A stretch of DNA of 57,421 bases from Thermodesulfobacteriota bacterium (lineage in GTDB: Bacteria > Desulfobacterota > WTBG01 > CAIYCZ01 > CAIRTM01). Where the stretch lies: assembly GCA_026415325.1 (NCBI GenBank), contig JAOAHH010000141.1:1-57421 (forward strand), given 5' to 3'. A program made the translations under genes and the position numbers. Under the pieces are notes generated by a model. It was not told where the DNA came from, did no database searches, and saw nothing but the letters and a program-made list of their open reading frames with translations. Shown one piece after another: positions 34,908 through 43,826 of the stretch; positions within the stretch are counted from its first letter, which is position 1; the number at the start of each line of letters is the position of its first letter.

Positions 34908-37544
34908 CTATGCTGCCGAGGCCTCGGCACCGTGAGCATGCCCGTTATATACCGGCAGATATATGGTGAACTCGGCTCCGCCAAGCATACTGGTGCCAAC
35001 CTGTATGAGACCTTTGTGATCGGTCACTATCCGCTGACACAAGCTCAATCCGATGCCGGATCCATCAGGTTTTGTTGTAAAAAACGGATCAAATATTTTT
35101 GGCCTGTCCTCTGGCGCAACACCCGGTCCCGAATCCGCAACTGAAATGACAACAGTGCCTAATTCGTGTCGTGTCTGTACCGTAATCCTCTTTTCACCGT
35201 GCCACGACTGTAAAGCCTGTACGGCGTTTGTGAGCAGATTCAGCACAGCCTGTTCGATCAGCGCCCGGTCTGCACGGCACAGTGGCAACCCGGGGGCAAG
35301 CTCGGTTGTGAGTGCCACGCCGCTTTTGCGGATCGTGGTTGCGGCAAGTGCAAGTGCTGCCGAAACCGCGTCGTTGAGATTGAGCGGCAAAAGTTTTGGC
35401 GCACTCGGCTTTGAAAAATCCATAACGCGGCGGATCACCGCTTCGATCCTGTCCGATGCAGTCTGCAGCGCAGTGGCAATGTCATCAATGTCCTGCCGTT
35501 CCGCATCAGGGCGTTCTGCGGCATATCGTCTGAGCATGTAGGTATAGGTCGTGATACCGCTTAGCGGATTTCGAATCTCATGGGCAATGCCTGCGGCTAC
35601 CCGGCCAAGCGATGCCATTTTATCCTGCATCCTGAGTCGCTGTTCGCTTTCCCGAAGCTGCTGCTCGGCCTGTTTCCGTTCGGTGATATCGCGGATGATG
35701 GCGGTATAAAACATTCCGTCTTTTGTTTTCCAGCTCGAGCGCGACAGTTCCATCGGAAACTCGCTGCCGTCGCTCCGCCTCCCGATCATCTCAGTTGTCA
35801 TAAACGCCGCTGCATGCTGCAACCCCTGCTGTGCGGTGCGCTCATACACCGTGCGCAACCGCTCCGGCAAAAGCATGCCTGCAGGCTTGCCGACAACCTC
35901 TGCGGCACGATAGCCGAACATGCGCTCGGCGCCGCTATTCCAAAACACAATCCGGTCATCGCTTGTCACCGTGATAATTGCATCGCCTGCAGTCTCTACC
36001 ACAGAACGGAACCGCTCCTCGCTCGCTTCAAGAGAAGCGCGTGTCCTGCTGTTCAGCAAAGCTACCGAAGCAAGCTCGCCAAAAGCAGCTCCCATCCGGA
36101 TATCAGTATCGGTAAAGCCCCCATCCTTGTTGGCAAGGACAAGCAAAGCTGCAGGCGAACGATCGATGAGCAGCGGAACGCACATGATATTGTCAACAGG
36201 GGGATGATGTGACGGCAGCGCAGATTGAGGGGCATTGTCAAAAAGGGGCTTCCCCGAAGCGCATACCTGAGCATACATGCCCTGCAACGGCATCACCGGC
36301 AGCGCAGCCAGCGTATCGGGAAATGAGCTGCATAACGTTCTCAGCACCTGCTCGTTCGCATCACGTTCTGCAATAAAGCCTGCACGGGCACTGCTCAGTT
36401 TGAGTGCAAGCTCGAGAATCGAGCCTGCGGCATCTGTAAAATCGTGGTGCTCAAGTATTGCACGTGCTGCTGCAAGCAGTGCGGCTGTTTCAGCTTCACG
36501 GCGCCGTGATGCATCAAGCGCTTCAGCTAAGGCCTCCTGTGCGCGGCCGCGCTCCTGAACTTCCTGCCGCAGCGCGTCGCGCTGTCGGAAAAAATTAAGA
36601 ATGAGCTGTGCGAGTGCGCCAAACTCCGTACCCGAACGCGGCAGATTTTTCAAAAGTGCAGGATTTTCGGAGCGGAGGCTTTCTGAAATCCGTCGCAGCG
36701 GAAGGTTTACCCACAGCACCAGCAGAATCGACAGAAGCAGGATTACCGCGCCGGCAAAAGCGGCAATCAGCATAACTTGTCGACCCGCAGCATGTTGGAG
36801 TTCACGGGCAAGCGGCGGTTGGCTGCTGATCCGAATTTTGCAGAGCGGTTTTTTGTTCCAGCCGTAGACAACGCGTGAAAAGTGTACGGCACCGCTTCGA
36901 GGGTCATACGTGCTTGTCTCAAGAACCTCGTCGGTATCGATCGGGGAAAATGCGATGGAGCAATCAGTGAGCACTTCAAGGTCATGGACATAGGCAGGCA
37001 ACCAAAGGCGCGCGGCAATGAGGAATCCGCGTGGCGCAGAGGCGCGCAGAATATCGTCTGCGGGCTGGAGCGGCGCGGTTCTGAACTCGACAATACCCGC
37101 AGGGCTGTTGATAAAAAAGTGGCTGAAAAAACTTCGGGAAAAGAGATCCGCAACCAGCGCAGCACGGTCGGATATCTGGTCAATCCCGTTGATGCCCGCC
37201 GGATTTATGGCGTGCACTGGCCGCAAATCAGGGTCATAGATCCAAAGCGCGGTGACGTTGTAGCTCGGCATGGAACGCTCAAGAAGTCTGAGCGCGGTGC
37301 TCGCTGCCGGAGAGGAAACGATCTGGGCGATGTCATCACGGTTGCTGAAGTCATAGGCAAACAGCTCAAGCGATGCGCTTTCGATGCGTACCATCCGGTC
37401 AAATAAGGTGTTCTTTTCATAAATGCTGCGCTTTATGATCAGCTCTTCGCGCTGTTGCTCATAGATACGGACAACAACAAACCCGCCGATAAAGAGCAGT
37501 GCAACAACCGCCAACAAGAGTGTGATTCTGGTCTGCGTTTTCAT
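34908..37544 (-). CDS. Membrane sensor histidine kinase with GAF and PAS domains
   Basis: The 878-residue kinase has TM1 (about 7-27), a periplasmic sensor of about 230 residues (CHASE4-like start with FAYDFSNRDD), TM2 (about 255-280), a HAMP-like linker and coiled coil, a GAF domain (about 365-500), and a PAS domain (about 510-630, with FWNSGAERMFGY). HisKA follows, with GIAHEIRNPLSGI near 655, then HATPase with N box NLLTNAVQAL, DSGPGV and GSGIGLSLCQRIV. The ATG at 37544 gives the normal TM1 start; a TTG further upstream is less likely. Its partner is the regulator just downstream, and the likely target operon follows that. The signal is unknown but is sensed at least partly outside the cytoplasm. 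Confidence 0.93.
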   Translation of the reverse strand: MKTQTRITLLLAVVALLFIGGFVVVRIYEQQREELIIKRSIYEKNTLFDRMVRIESASLELFAYDFSNRDDIAQIVSSPAASTALRLLERSMPSYNVTALWIYDPDLRPVHAINPAGINGIDQISDRAALVADLFSRSFFSHFFINSPAGIVEFRTAPLQPADDILRASAPRGFLIAARLWLPAYVHDLEVLTDCSIAFSPIDTDEVLETSTYDPRSGAVHFSRVVYGWNKKPLCKIRISSQPPLARELQHAAGRQVMLIAAFAGAVILLLSILLVLWVNLPLRRISESLRSENPALLKNLPRSGTEFGALAQLILNFFRQRDALRQEVQERGRAQEALAEALDASRRREAETAALLAAARAILEHHDFTDAAGSILELALKLSSARAGFIAERDANEQVLRTLCSSFPDTLAALPVMPLQGMYAQVCASGKPLFDNAPQSALPSHHPPVDNIMCVPLLIDRSPAALLVLANKDGGFTDTDIRMGAAFGELASVALLNSRTRASLEASEERFRSVVETAGDAIITVTSDDRIVFWNSGAERMFGYRAAEVVGKPAGMLLPERLRTVYERTAQQGLQHAAAFMTTEMIGRRSDGSEFPMELSRSSWKTKDGMFYTAIIRDITERKQAEQQLRESEQRLRMQDKMASLGRVAAGIAHEIRNPLSGITTYTYMLRRYAAERPDAERQDIDDIATALQTASDRIEAVIRRVMDFSKPSAPKLLPLNLNDAVSAALALAATTIRKSGVALTTELAPGLPLCRADRALIEQAVLNLLTNAVQALQSWHGEKRITVQTRHELGTVVISVADSGPGVAPEDRPKIFDPFFTTKPDGSGIGLSLCQRIVTDHKGLIQVGTSMLGGAEFTIYLPVYNGHAHGAEASAA

Positions 37545-37641
37545 ACACCGTACCGCAACCCCGCGTGCCCTCTTCTGGCAACTGACTTCTGCCAAACTAT
37601 AGCACGAGCCAAAAAAATTGTTTATTTTTTTGTCAAGTATG

Positions 37642-37664
37642 GTAAGGTACTGCCTTACTTTTTT
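37642..37664 (+). promoter_or_regulatory. Stem-loop with T run just before yajC
   Basis: GTAAGG (37642-37647) and CCTTAC (37653-37658) form a 6-base stem with loop TACTG, followed directly by six T. No plus-strand gene ends here, so it may be an attenuator in the yajC-secDF leader or an operator. It lies 18 bases before the yajC start region. Confidence 0.35.
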
Positions 37665-37682
37665 CTTTTGAAAGGAGCTGTT

Positions 37683-38036
37683 GTGATCATTTCCTTATTC
37701 GGTACCGCTTTTGCTATGGCACCCGCACAGGGTGATGCAGGCGCAGGCAGCGGTCTCACGGCGCTGCTGCCGTTGATCATCATGTTCGTGATTTTCTATT
37801 TTTTGCTTATCAGGCCCCAACAAAAAAAGACAAAACAGCATCAGGAATTCCTCAATAATTTAAAAAAGGACGACCTGGTGGTAACAACCGGCGGCATTCA
37901 CGGCAAAATCACGGGTATTGCCGATAACATCGTAACCCTTGAAGTTGCGCCGAATGTCAGAATCAAGGTTTCCCGCAGCGGTATTGCCGGGCTGAGCGAA
38001 CTTGCTGCCAAAACAACCGACGAGAAAAACAAATAG
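37683..38036 (+). CDS. yajC: Sec translocon accessory protein YajC
   Basis: The 117-residue single-pass membrane protein works with SecDF. There is one TM (LLPLIIMFVIFYFLLI, about 27-42), then the family motif RPQQKKTKQHQEFLNNLKK and GDxVVT-like LVVTTGGIHGKITGI. The start is the GTG at 37683, with an AAGGAG site 6 bases upstream. The frame runs on upstream but overlaps the kinase promoter region. It is the first gene of yajC-secD-secF. Confidence 0.93.
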   Translation: MIISLFGTAFAMAPAQGDAGAGSGLTALLPLIIMFVIFYFLLIRPQQKKTKQHQEFLNNLKKDDLVVTTGGIHGKITGIADNIVTLEVAPNVRIKVSRSGIAGLSELAAKTTDEKNK

Positions 38037-38054
38037 GAATAAAAGGAGTATTGC

Positions 38055-39653
38055 ATGGGACAGAATCTCAAATGGCGGGCGCTGCTCTACGGTGCGGTCA
38101 TTCTGGTTGCGCTCGTATATCTTCTTCCCACGTTTATCACCGTTCCTGCATGGTGGGAGAAATATCTTCCTTCCGACAAAATCTCTCTGGGGCTTGACCT
38201 GCAGGGCGGTATGCATCTGATTCTTGAAGTCGATACGGAAAAAGCACTTGAAAACACCCTTGAGCGCAACGTCGCCGACATCGAAGACCTGCTATACACC
38301 AATAAGATACCGTTTGATCACGTCAAGCGCATCTCGCGCACCGCGATCGAACTTGCGGTGGTTGACCCCGGAGCAAAGGACCGGGTTAAACAACTTCTGG
38401 AAAACAACGTGCCGTCGCTGAAACCAGAAAAGATCGATGAGGCAGGGGAAACCGTGACGTTCACGCTTGCGGTGAATGATATTGAAGCGCGGCAGATTAA
38501 AAAGGCGGCAACCGAACAGGCGCTTGAAACCATCAGGAACCGGGTTGATCAGTTCGGGGTGGCAGAACCTTCGATTCAGTTGCACGGCGAAGACCAGATC
38601 GTCATTCAATTGCCCGGTATCAAGGATCCAAAACGCGCCATCGAGCTGATTGGAAAAACAGCGCTCCTTGAGTTCAAACTGGTCAACGAAGAGGCTAATG
38701 TTGACGAGGCGCTCAAAGGGAACCTCCCGCCGGATTCGGAAATCCTCTACCAGCGCGACGTCAATCCCAAAACCGGCGAGGTCAAGCGGATTCCTTACGT
38801 GCTGAAGAAACGGACGCTGCTCACCGGCGACCGTTTGGTCAAGGCACAGGTACAGATCGATAACCGGTTCAACGAGCCCTATGTGGCGCTTGAATTTGAC
38901 TCTCGAGGTGCAAAGATCTTTGAGCGGATCACCGAGAAAAATATCAAAAAGCGGCTTGCCATTATTCTTGACAACAACGTCTATTCTGCGCCGGTAATAC
39001 AGGACAAAATATCAGGCGGCCATGCACAGATTACCGGCCGTTTTACCATGGAAGAGGCGCGCGATCTTGCCATCGTGTTGCGTGCTGGATCACTGCCTGC
39101 GCCAGTAAAGATTCTTGAAAAACGCACGGTCGGCCCCTCGCTCGGTCAGGATTCGATCCGGCAGGGCATTCGGGCGATGATCATCGGCAGCATTGCGGTC
39201 ATCATCTTCATGATCATCTATTACCGGCTTTCGGGCATCGTTGCCAACATTGCGATGGCGCTCAATATCCTCCTGCTGCTCGCTGCCCTTGCAGGGTTTG
39301 GTGCCACCCTAACGGTTCCGGGTCTTGCCGGTATCGCGCTTACGATCGGCATGGCGGTTGACGCGAACGTTCTGATTTACGAGCGCATCCGCGAAGAAAT
39401 GCGCTACGGAAAAACCGTCAAGGCAAGCATCGACACCGGATACTCACGCGCTTTTCTGACGATTCTTGACTCCAACGTCACCACCATCATTGCGGCAATC
39501 TTTCTCTTGCAGTTCGGCACCGGTCCGGTAAAAGGCTTTGCCATAACTCTCACCATAGGACTTATTGCCAATATGTTCACCGCGGTTGCCGTTACCCGGC
39601 TGATCTTTGACTATTTTGTGATCAAGCGTCGCATCAAGACCTTGAGTATTTGA
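38055..39653 (+). CDS. secD: Protein translocase subunit SecD
   Basis: The 532-residue membrane protein uses the proton motive force to pull exported proteins through. It has TM1 near 12-30, GLDLQGGMHLILEVD near 43-57, a large periplasmic P1 domain with repeated VDQFGVAEPSIQLHGEDQI-type strands, and a C-terminal five-TM block including GLAGIALTIGMAVDANVLIYE near 430-450. Length is typical for a SecD separate from SecF. An AAAGGAG site precedes the ATG, 18 bases after yajC. secF follows with a 17-base gap. Confidence 0.96.
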   Translation: MGQNLKWRALLYGAVILVALVYLLPTFITVPAWWEKYLPSDKISLGLDLQGGMHLILEVDTEKALENTLERNVADIEDLLYTNKIPFDHVKRISRTAIELAVVDPGAKDRVKQLLENNVPSLKPEKIDEAGETVTFTLAVNDIEARQIKKAATEQALETIRNRVDQFGVAEPSIQLHGEDQIVIQLPGIKDPKRAIELIGKTALLEFKLVNEEANVDEALKGNLPPDSEILYQRDVNPKTGEVKRIPYVLKKRTLLTGDRLVKAQVQIDNRFNEPYVALEFDSRGAKIFERITEKNIKKRLAIILDNNVYSAPVIQDKISGGHAQITGRFTMEEARDLAIVLRAGSLPAPVKILEKRTVGPSLGQDSIRQGIRAMIIGSIAVIIFMIIYYRLSGIVANIAMALNILLLLAALAGFGATLTVPGLAGIALTIGMAVDANVLIYERIREEMRYGKTVKASIDTGYSRAFLTILDSNVTTIIAAIFLLQFGTGPVKGFAITLTIGLIANMFTAVAVTRLIFDYFVIKRRIKTLSI

Positions 39654-39670
39654 AAGAAAGGAACGGTTCT

Positions 39671-40594
39671 GTGGAGCTGATTCGACCCAACATCAATATC
39701 AATTTCATCGACAACATGCGCTATGCGCTCCTTCTTTCGCTCGTGCTGATTATCGCCGGCACAGTATCCCTTGTCGTCAAGGGCGGACCGCGCTACGGCA
39801 TTGACTTTAAAGGCGGTACCTTATTCCAGATAAAATTTAGTAAGCAGGTTGCCATCGGCGATGTGCGGCAGGCGGTCAAAGCGATGGGGGTCAAAGAAAG
39901 CGTAGTGCAGAACTTCGGCGCCGAGGCCGACAACGAGTACCTCATCAACATCGAAGCAGCGGTTGAAGACCTCGAGCAATTCTCTGAGCAATTCCGGGAG
40001 CATTTTACCAAAACCTTCGGTGAAGGCAGTTTTGAGATCAGACGCTCCGAAGCGGTCGGGCCGAAAGTCGGCAAAGACCTGCGACAGAAAGCACTGCTCG
40101 CGGTTGCGCTCTCCTGCATCGGCATGCTCATCTACATCTGGTACCGGTTCGAGTTGCGGTTTGGCCTTGGCGCAATCTGCGGTCTGGTGCACGATGTGCT
40201 GATCACCTTAGGGGCGCTGTCGATCACGAACACCCCGATCGACTTGCCCGTGGTGGCGGCGCTGCTCACCATCGTCGGGTATTCGGTCAACGATACGATT
40301 ATCGTCTGTGACCGTATCAGAGAAAATATGCCGAAAATGACCAAAAAACCTCTCCGAGAGGTCATCAACATCAGCGTTAACCAAACCTTAAGCCGCACGA
40401 TTCTCACCGTTGCAACCGTGCTCATGGCAACGCTTGCACTCTTTTTGTTCGGCGGCGGCGTCATTCATGATTTTGCCTTTACGATACTCATCGGTATTAT
40501 ATCAGGCACCTATTCTTCGATCTTTATTGCCTGCCCGATTGTGATTTACTGGGAAAATCTTTTTGTCACAAAAAAGAAAGGCACTGTGAAGTAG
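39671..40594 (+). CDS. secF: Protein translocase subunit SecF
   Basis: The 307-residue partner of SecD has TM1 near 17-36, then YGIDFKGGTLFQI (family start motif), a shorter periplasmic domain, VGPKVGKDLRQKALLA near 125, and a C-terminal TM block with VHDVLITLGALSI and GYSVNDTIIVCDRIREN. The GTG at 39671 follows AAAGGAA and gives the normal N-terminus. A TTG overlapping the secD stop at 39650 is an alternative start. Confidence 0.95.
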   Translation: MELIRPNININFIDNMRYALLLSLVLIIAGTVSLVVKGGPRYGIDFKGGTLFQIKFSKQVAIGDVRQAVKAMGVKESVVQNFGAEADNEYLINIEAAVEDLEQFSEQFREHFTKTFGEGSFEIRRSEAVGPKVGKDLRQKALLAVALSCIGMLIYIWYRFELRFGLGAICGLVHDVLITLGALSITNTPIDLPVVAALLTIVGYSVNDTIIVCDRIRENMPKMTKKPLREVINISVNQTLSRTILTVATVLMATLALFLFGGGVIHDFAFTILIGIISGTYSSIFIACPIVIYWENLFVTKKKGTVK

Positions 40595-40615
40595 CCCCCT
40601 GCGAGGTGTTCGGTT

Positions 40616-41854
40616 GTGCTCTCTGTTGAGCAGGCGCTTGTAACCATACTGTCCAACATCCAACCCGTGGGAGCCGAACGCGCGGCACTACCTGCGGTGC
40701 TCGGTCGCGTGCTTGCCGAGGATGTCATTGCACCGTTCAACGTGCCGCCGTTTGCCAACTCAGCAATGGACGGTTATGCTGTGCACCATGCCGATATTGC
40801 CGGCGCATCGCCCGAGCGTCCTGTAACGCTCCCTGTTGCCGGCGATCTTCCGGCAGGGGCAACGCCTCCGGAGAGACTTCTTCGGGGACAGGCGCTGCGG
40901 ATCATGACCGGAGCCGTGCTGCCCGAGGGTGCCGATACCGTGGTCATGCAGGAAGATACCCGTGCAGGAGACGGCACGGTCAGCATCCTAAAGGCCCCTG
41001 CCAAAGGCGCAAACATCAGATATGCAGGCGAAGATATCAAGGAAGGTGAAGTGCTGTTTGCCTGTGGAACTCGCCTGCGTCCTGCGCATGTCGGCGTGCT
41101 TGCCTCGATTAAGCGGGCGGTCGTGTCGGTGTACCGTCAAGTGCGGGTGTCGATCGTGTCAACCGGTAATGAACTTATTGATATTGATCAAGAACTCCTG
41201 CCCGGCACGATTGTCACCAGCAACAGCTATTCGCTTGCCGCACTTGTCGTGGATTGCGGCGCCCTTCCGGTGGTGCTCCCGATAGCGCGCGATACGCGCG
41301 ATGATCTCACCAGCCGTCTTCGTGAAGCACTTACAGCAGACCTGATTCTGACCTCAGGCGGCGTGTCGGTCGGTGATTATGATGTTGTGAAGCCGGTGCT
41401 GCAGGAGCTCGGGTGTGATATGAAATTCTGGAAGGTTGCCATGCGACCGGGTCAGCCGCTTGCCTTCGGTACGATCGGGACCGTGCCGGTTTTCGGGCTT
41501 CCCGGAAATCCGGTTTCGGCGATGGTGACGTTTGAGCTCTTTGTCCGACCTGCGCTGAGAAAAATGGGCGGCCTTGCAACTATCTATCGTCGTCCGATTA
41601 AAGCCGTTTCCCGTGACCGGATCGCTTCACGACCTGGCCGGATGTTTTTCGTGCGCTGTGTAGTGACCGAAGAAAACGGTGTGTATTATGCTACCATGAC
41701 TGGGGAACAAGGGTCGGGCATGCTCACGTCCATGGCACGCGCAAACGGCCTCATGATCATTCCTGACACAAAGGACGGCATTGCACCAGGCGATACGGTG
41801 AGCGTCCAGATTCTTGATCCTGACTTTAATTTCGCCGACACGGTGCACTGGTAA
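40616..41854 (+). CDS. moeA: Molybdopterin molybdenumtransferase
   Basis: The 412-residue enzyme inserts molybdate into adenylylated molybdopterin. Family motifs are PPFANSAMDGYAVH near 40-53, AGDLPAG and MTGAVLPEGADTVVMQED near 98-115, the MPT-binding domain VSIVSTGNEL near 178, LTSGGVSVGDYD near 245, and GLPGNPVSAMVTFELFV near 300. The GTG start at 40616 has a GAGGT site. It implies the organism uses molybdenum or tungsten enzymes, though no other cofactor genes are in the window. It lies 21 bases after secF and 35 before aspS. Confidence 0.95.
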   Translation: MLSVEQALVTILSNIQPVGAERAALPAVLGRVLAEDVIAPFNVPPFANSAMDGYAVHHADIAGASPERPVTLPVAGDLPAGATPPERLLRGQALRIMTGAVLPEGADTVVMQEDTRAGDGTVSILKAPAKGANIRYAGEDIKEGEVLFACGTRLRPAHVGVLASIKRAVVSVYRQVRVSIVSTGNELIDIDQELLPGTIVTSNSYSLAALVVDCGALPVVLPIARDTRDDLTSRLREALTADLILTSGGVSVGDYDVVKPVLQELGCDMKFWKVAMRPGQPLAFGTIGTVPVFGLPGNPVSAMVTFELFVRPALRKMGGLATIYRRPIKAVSRDRIASRPGRMFFVRCVVTEENGVYYATMTGEQGSGMLTSMARANGLMIIPDTKDGIAPGDTVSVQILDPDFNFADTVHW

Positions 41855-41889
41855 TGATGGTACAATCCTGACGGTACCGAGGAGATAAT

Positions 41890-43677
41890 ATGACCGATAC
41901 ATCTTCAATGCCGAAGCGAACCCATTATTGCGGCGAGCTGCGCGCAACCCATATCGGAAGCCGCGTAACCCTGATGGGATGGGTGCACAGCAGACGCGAT
42001 CACGGCGGTCTGATTTTTGTCGATCTCAGGGATCGCACCGGCATTGTGCAGGTCGCCATTAACCCCGATATAAGCGCCCATGCCCACCAGCAGGCTCATG
42101 CCCTGCGCAGCGAATACGTTATTGCCGTTACCGGTACGGTCGCTGCCCGGCCTGAAGGCACGGTGAACCCCGCGCTCGCCACCGGTGAGATCGAGGTCTG
42201 TGCAGAGCGGCTGCAAGTACTCAACGAATCACAACCCCCACCGTTTGAGATCTCCGATCGAACCGAAGCAACCGAGGCCGTCCGGCTTAAGTACCGATAT
42301 CTTGATCTTCGCCGACCCTGCATGCAGCAGGTTTTAGTCACCCGGCACCGGATGTATCAGATTATCCGAAACTTTTTGACCGAGCACCGGTTCTTGGAAT
42401 TCGAAACCCCGATGCTCACCAAGAGCACGCCCGAAGGAGCGCGTGACTATCTGGTGCCGAGCCGCATTGAGCCCGGTAAGTTCTTCGCACTGCCCCAGTC
42501 ACCGCAGCTGTTCAAGCAAATCCTCATGGTGGCAGGCTTTGACCGGTATTTTCAGATCGTCAAATGTTTTCGCGACGAAGACCTACGCGCCGACCGGCAG
42601 CCGGAATTTACCCAGGTCGATTTGGAGCTCTCCTTTGTCGACGAGGAAGACATTTACCGTATTATCGAAGGCCTCATGCAGCGGCTCTTTCAGGAGATTC
42701 TCGGCCTCGAACTAACGCTCCCCTTTCCGCAGCTCTCCTATCGGGAAACGCTTGACAGGTTCGGGCTCGACAAGCCGGATACCCGATACGGGCTTGAGCT
42801 GTGCGACGTGACCGAGGCAGTGCGGCAGTCCGAGTTCAAGGTGTTTGCGCAGGCAATTCAGCACGGCGGCGTTGTTAAAGGACTAACGGTCAAGGGCGCT
42901 GACTTTTCGCGCAAGGAGCTCGACGATCTGGTTATGGTTGCAAAAACCTACGGTGCAGGCGGGCTCCTCTGGATTAAACTCCAATCTGACGGCTGGCAGT
43001 CACCGGTTGCAAAGTTCTTGAGCGATGCGGAAAAACAGAACATTGCACAGCGTATGAACGCACAGACTGGCGACCTCCTTCTGCTCGTCGCTGATCCCTC
43101 ATGGACCACGGCCTGCACGGCAATCGGCAATGTGCGCCTCCATCTGATCAAAAAAATGAACCTGCAGCCGTCACAGAAATTTGCATTTGTTTGGATTAAC
43201 CGCTTCCCCTTGCTGGAATACGACCGCGAGGAGAAGCGCTGGGTTGCCATGCATCATCCCTTCACCTCACCGCTTGAAGAAGATCTGCCGCTTCTTGAAA
43301 CCGATCCCGGAAAAGTTCGTGCCCGCGCCTATGATGTGGTGATGAACGGCTGCGAGATCGGCGGTGGCAGCATCCGTATCCACCGTCCTGAGGTGCAGGC
43401 ACGGATGTTTTCCCTACTCGGCATCGGGCAGGAAGAAGCAGAGCTGAAATTCGGATTTCTTCTGGACGCCCTGAAGTACGGGGCACCGCCACACGGCGGT
43501 CTTGCGCTCGGGCTCGATCGGCTTGTCATGCTCATGACCGGTTGCGATTCGATCCGCGACGTCATTGCTTTCCCGAAGACCCAAAAAGCCGCTTGCCTTA
43601 TGTCCGGTGCACCGTCAACCGTTGATCCGCGACAGCTCCGAGAGCTGCACATCAAGGTAATCGGCCTGCAGACTTAA
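41890..43677 (+). CDS. aspS: Aspartyl-tRNA synthetase
   Basis: The 595-residue class IIb synthetase has an N-terminal OB domain ([18 protein letters not shown] near 27-44), class II motif 2 region [20 protein letters not shown] near 225-245, the bacterial GAD insertion (about 290-420) and motif 3 [13 protein letters not shown] near 537. Full length is typical of the bacterial type. A GAGGAGAT site precedes the ATG. Whether it also charges tRNA-Asn cannot be judged from what I can see. Confidence 0.97.
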   Translation: MTDTSSMPKRTHYCGELRATHIGSRVTLMGWVHSRRDHGGLIFVDLRDRTGIVQVAINPDISAHAHQQAHALRSEYVIAVTGTVAARPEGTVNPALATGEIEVCAERLQVLNESQPPPFEISDRTEATEAVRLKYRYLDLRRPCMQQVLVTRHRMYQIIRNFLTEHRFLEFETPMLTKSTPEGARDYLVPSRIEPGKFFALPQSPQLFKQILMVAGFDRYFQIVKCFRDEDLRADRQPEFTQVDLELSFVDEEDIYRIIEGLMQRLFQEILGLELTLPFPQLSYRETLDRFGLDKPDTRYGLELCDVTEAVRQSEFKVFAQAIQHGGVVKGLTVKGADFSRKELDDLVMVAKTYGAGGLLWIKLQSDGWQSPVAKFLSDAEKQNIAQRMNAQTGDLLLLVADPSWTTACTAIGNVRLHLIKKMNLQPSQKFAFVWINRFPLLEYDREEKRWVAMHHPFTSPLEEDLPLLETDPGKVRARAYDVVMNGCEIGGGSIRIHRPEVQARMFSLLGIGQEEAELKFGFLLDALKYGAPPHGGLALGLDRLVMLMTGCDSIRDVIAFPKTQKAACLMSGAPSTVDPRQLRELHIKVIGLQT

Positions 43678-43826
43678 GCAAGCTGCTCGTATAACACCGA
43701 TTTGCGGTGCCCCACCTTTTGTCTGGAGGCTTTATCTTTCTTCTTGGGTGTGCTACATTGTAGCCCCATGTGTGACTCTCACGCGCCGTGGGAAGTCTCC
43801 CTTGAATTAGGAGAGGAGGTATGGCC

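Noticed and set aside
33817-34935. A 372-codon open frame on the plus strand antisense to the response regulator
   Set aside because: It lies wholly opposite a gene with strong domain motifs in the other strand, has no recognisable domain or ribosome site, and its openness follows from the codon pattern of the true gene.
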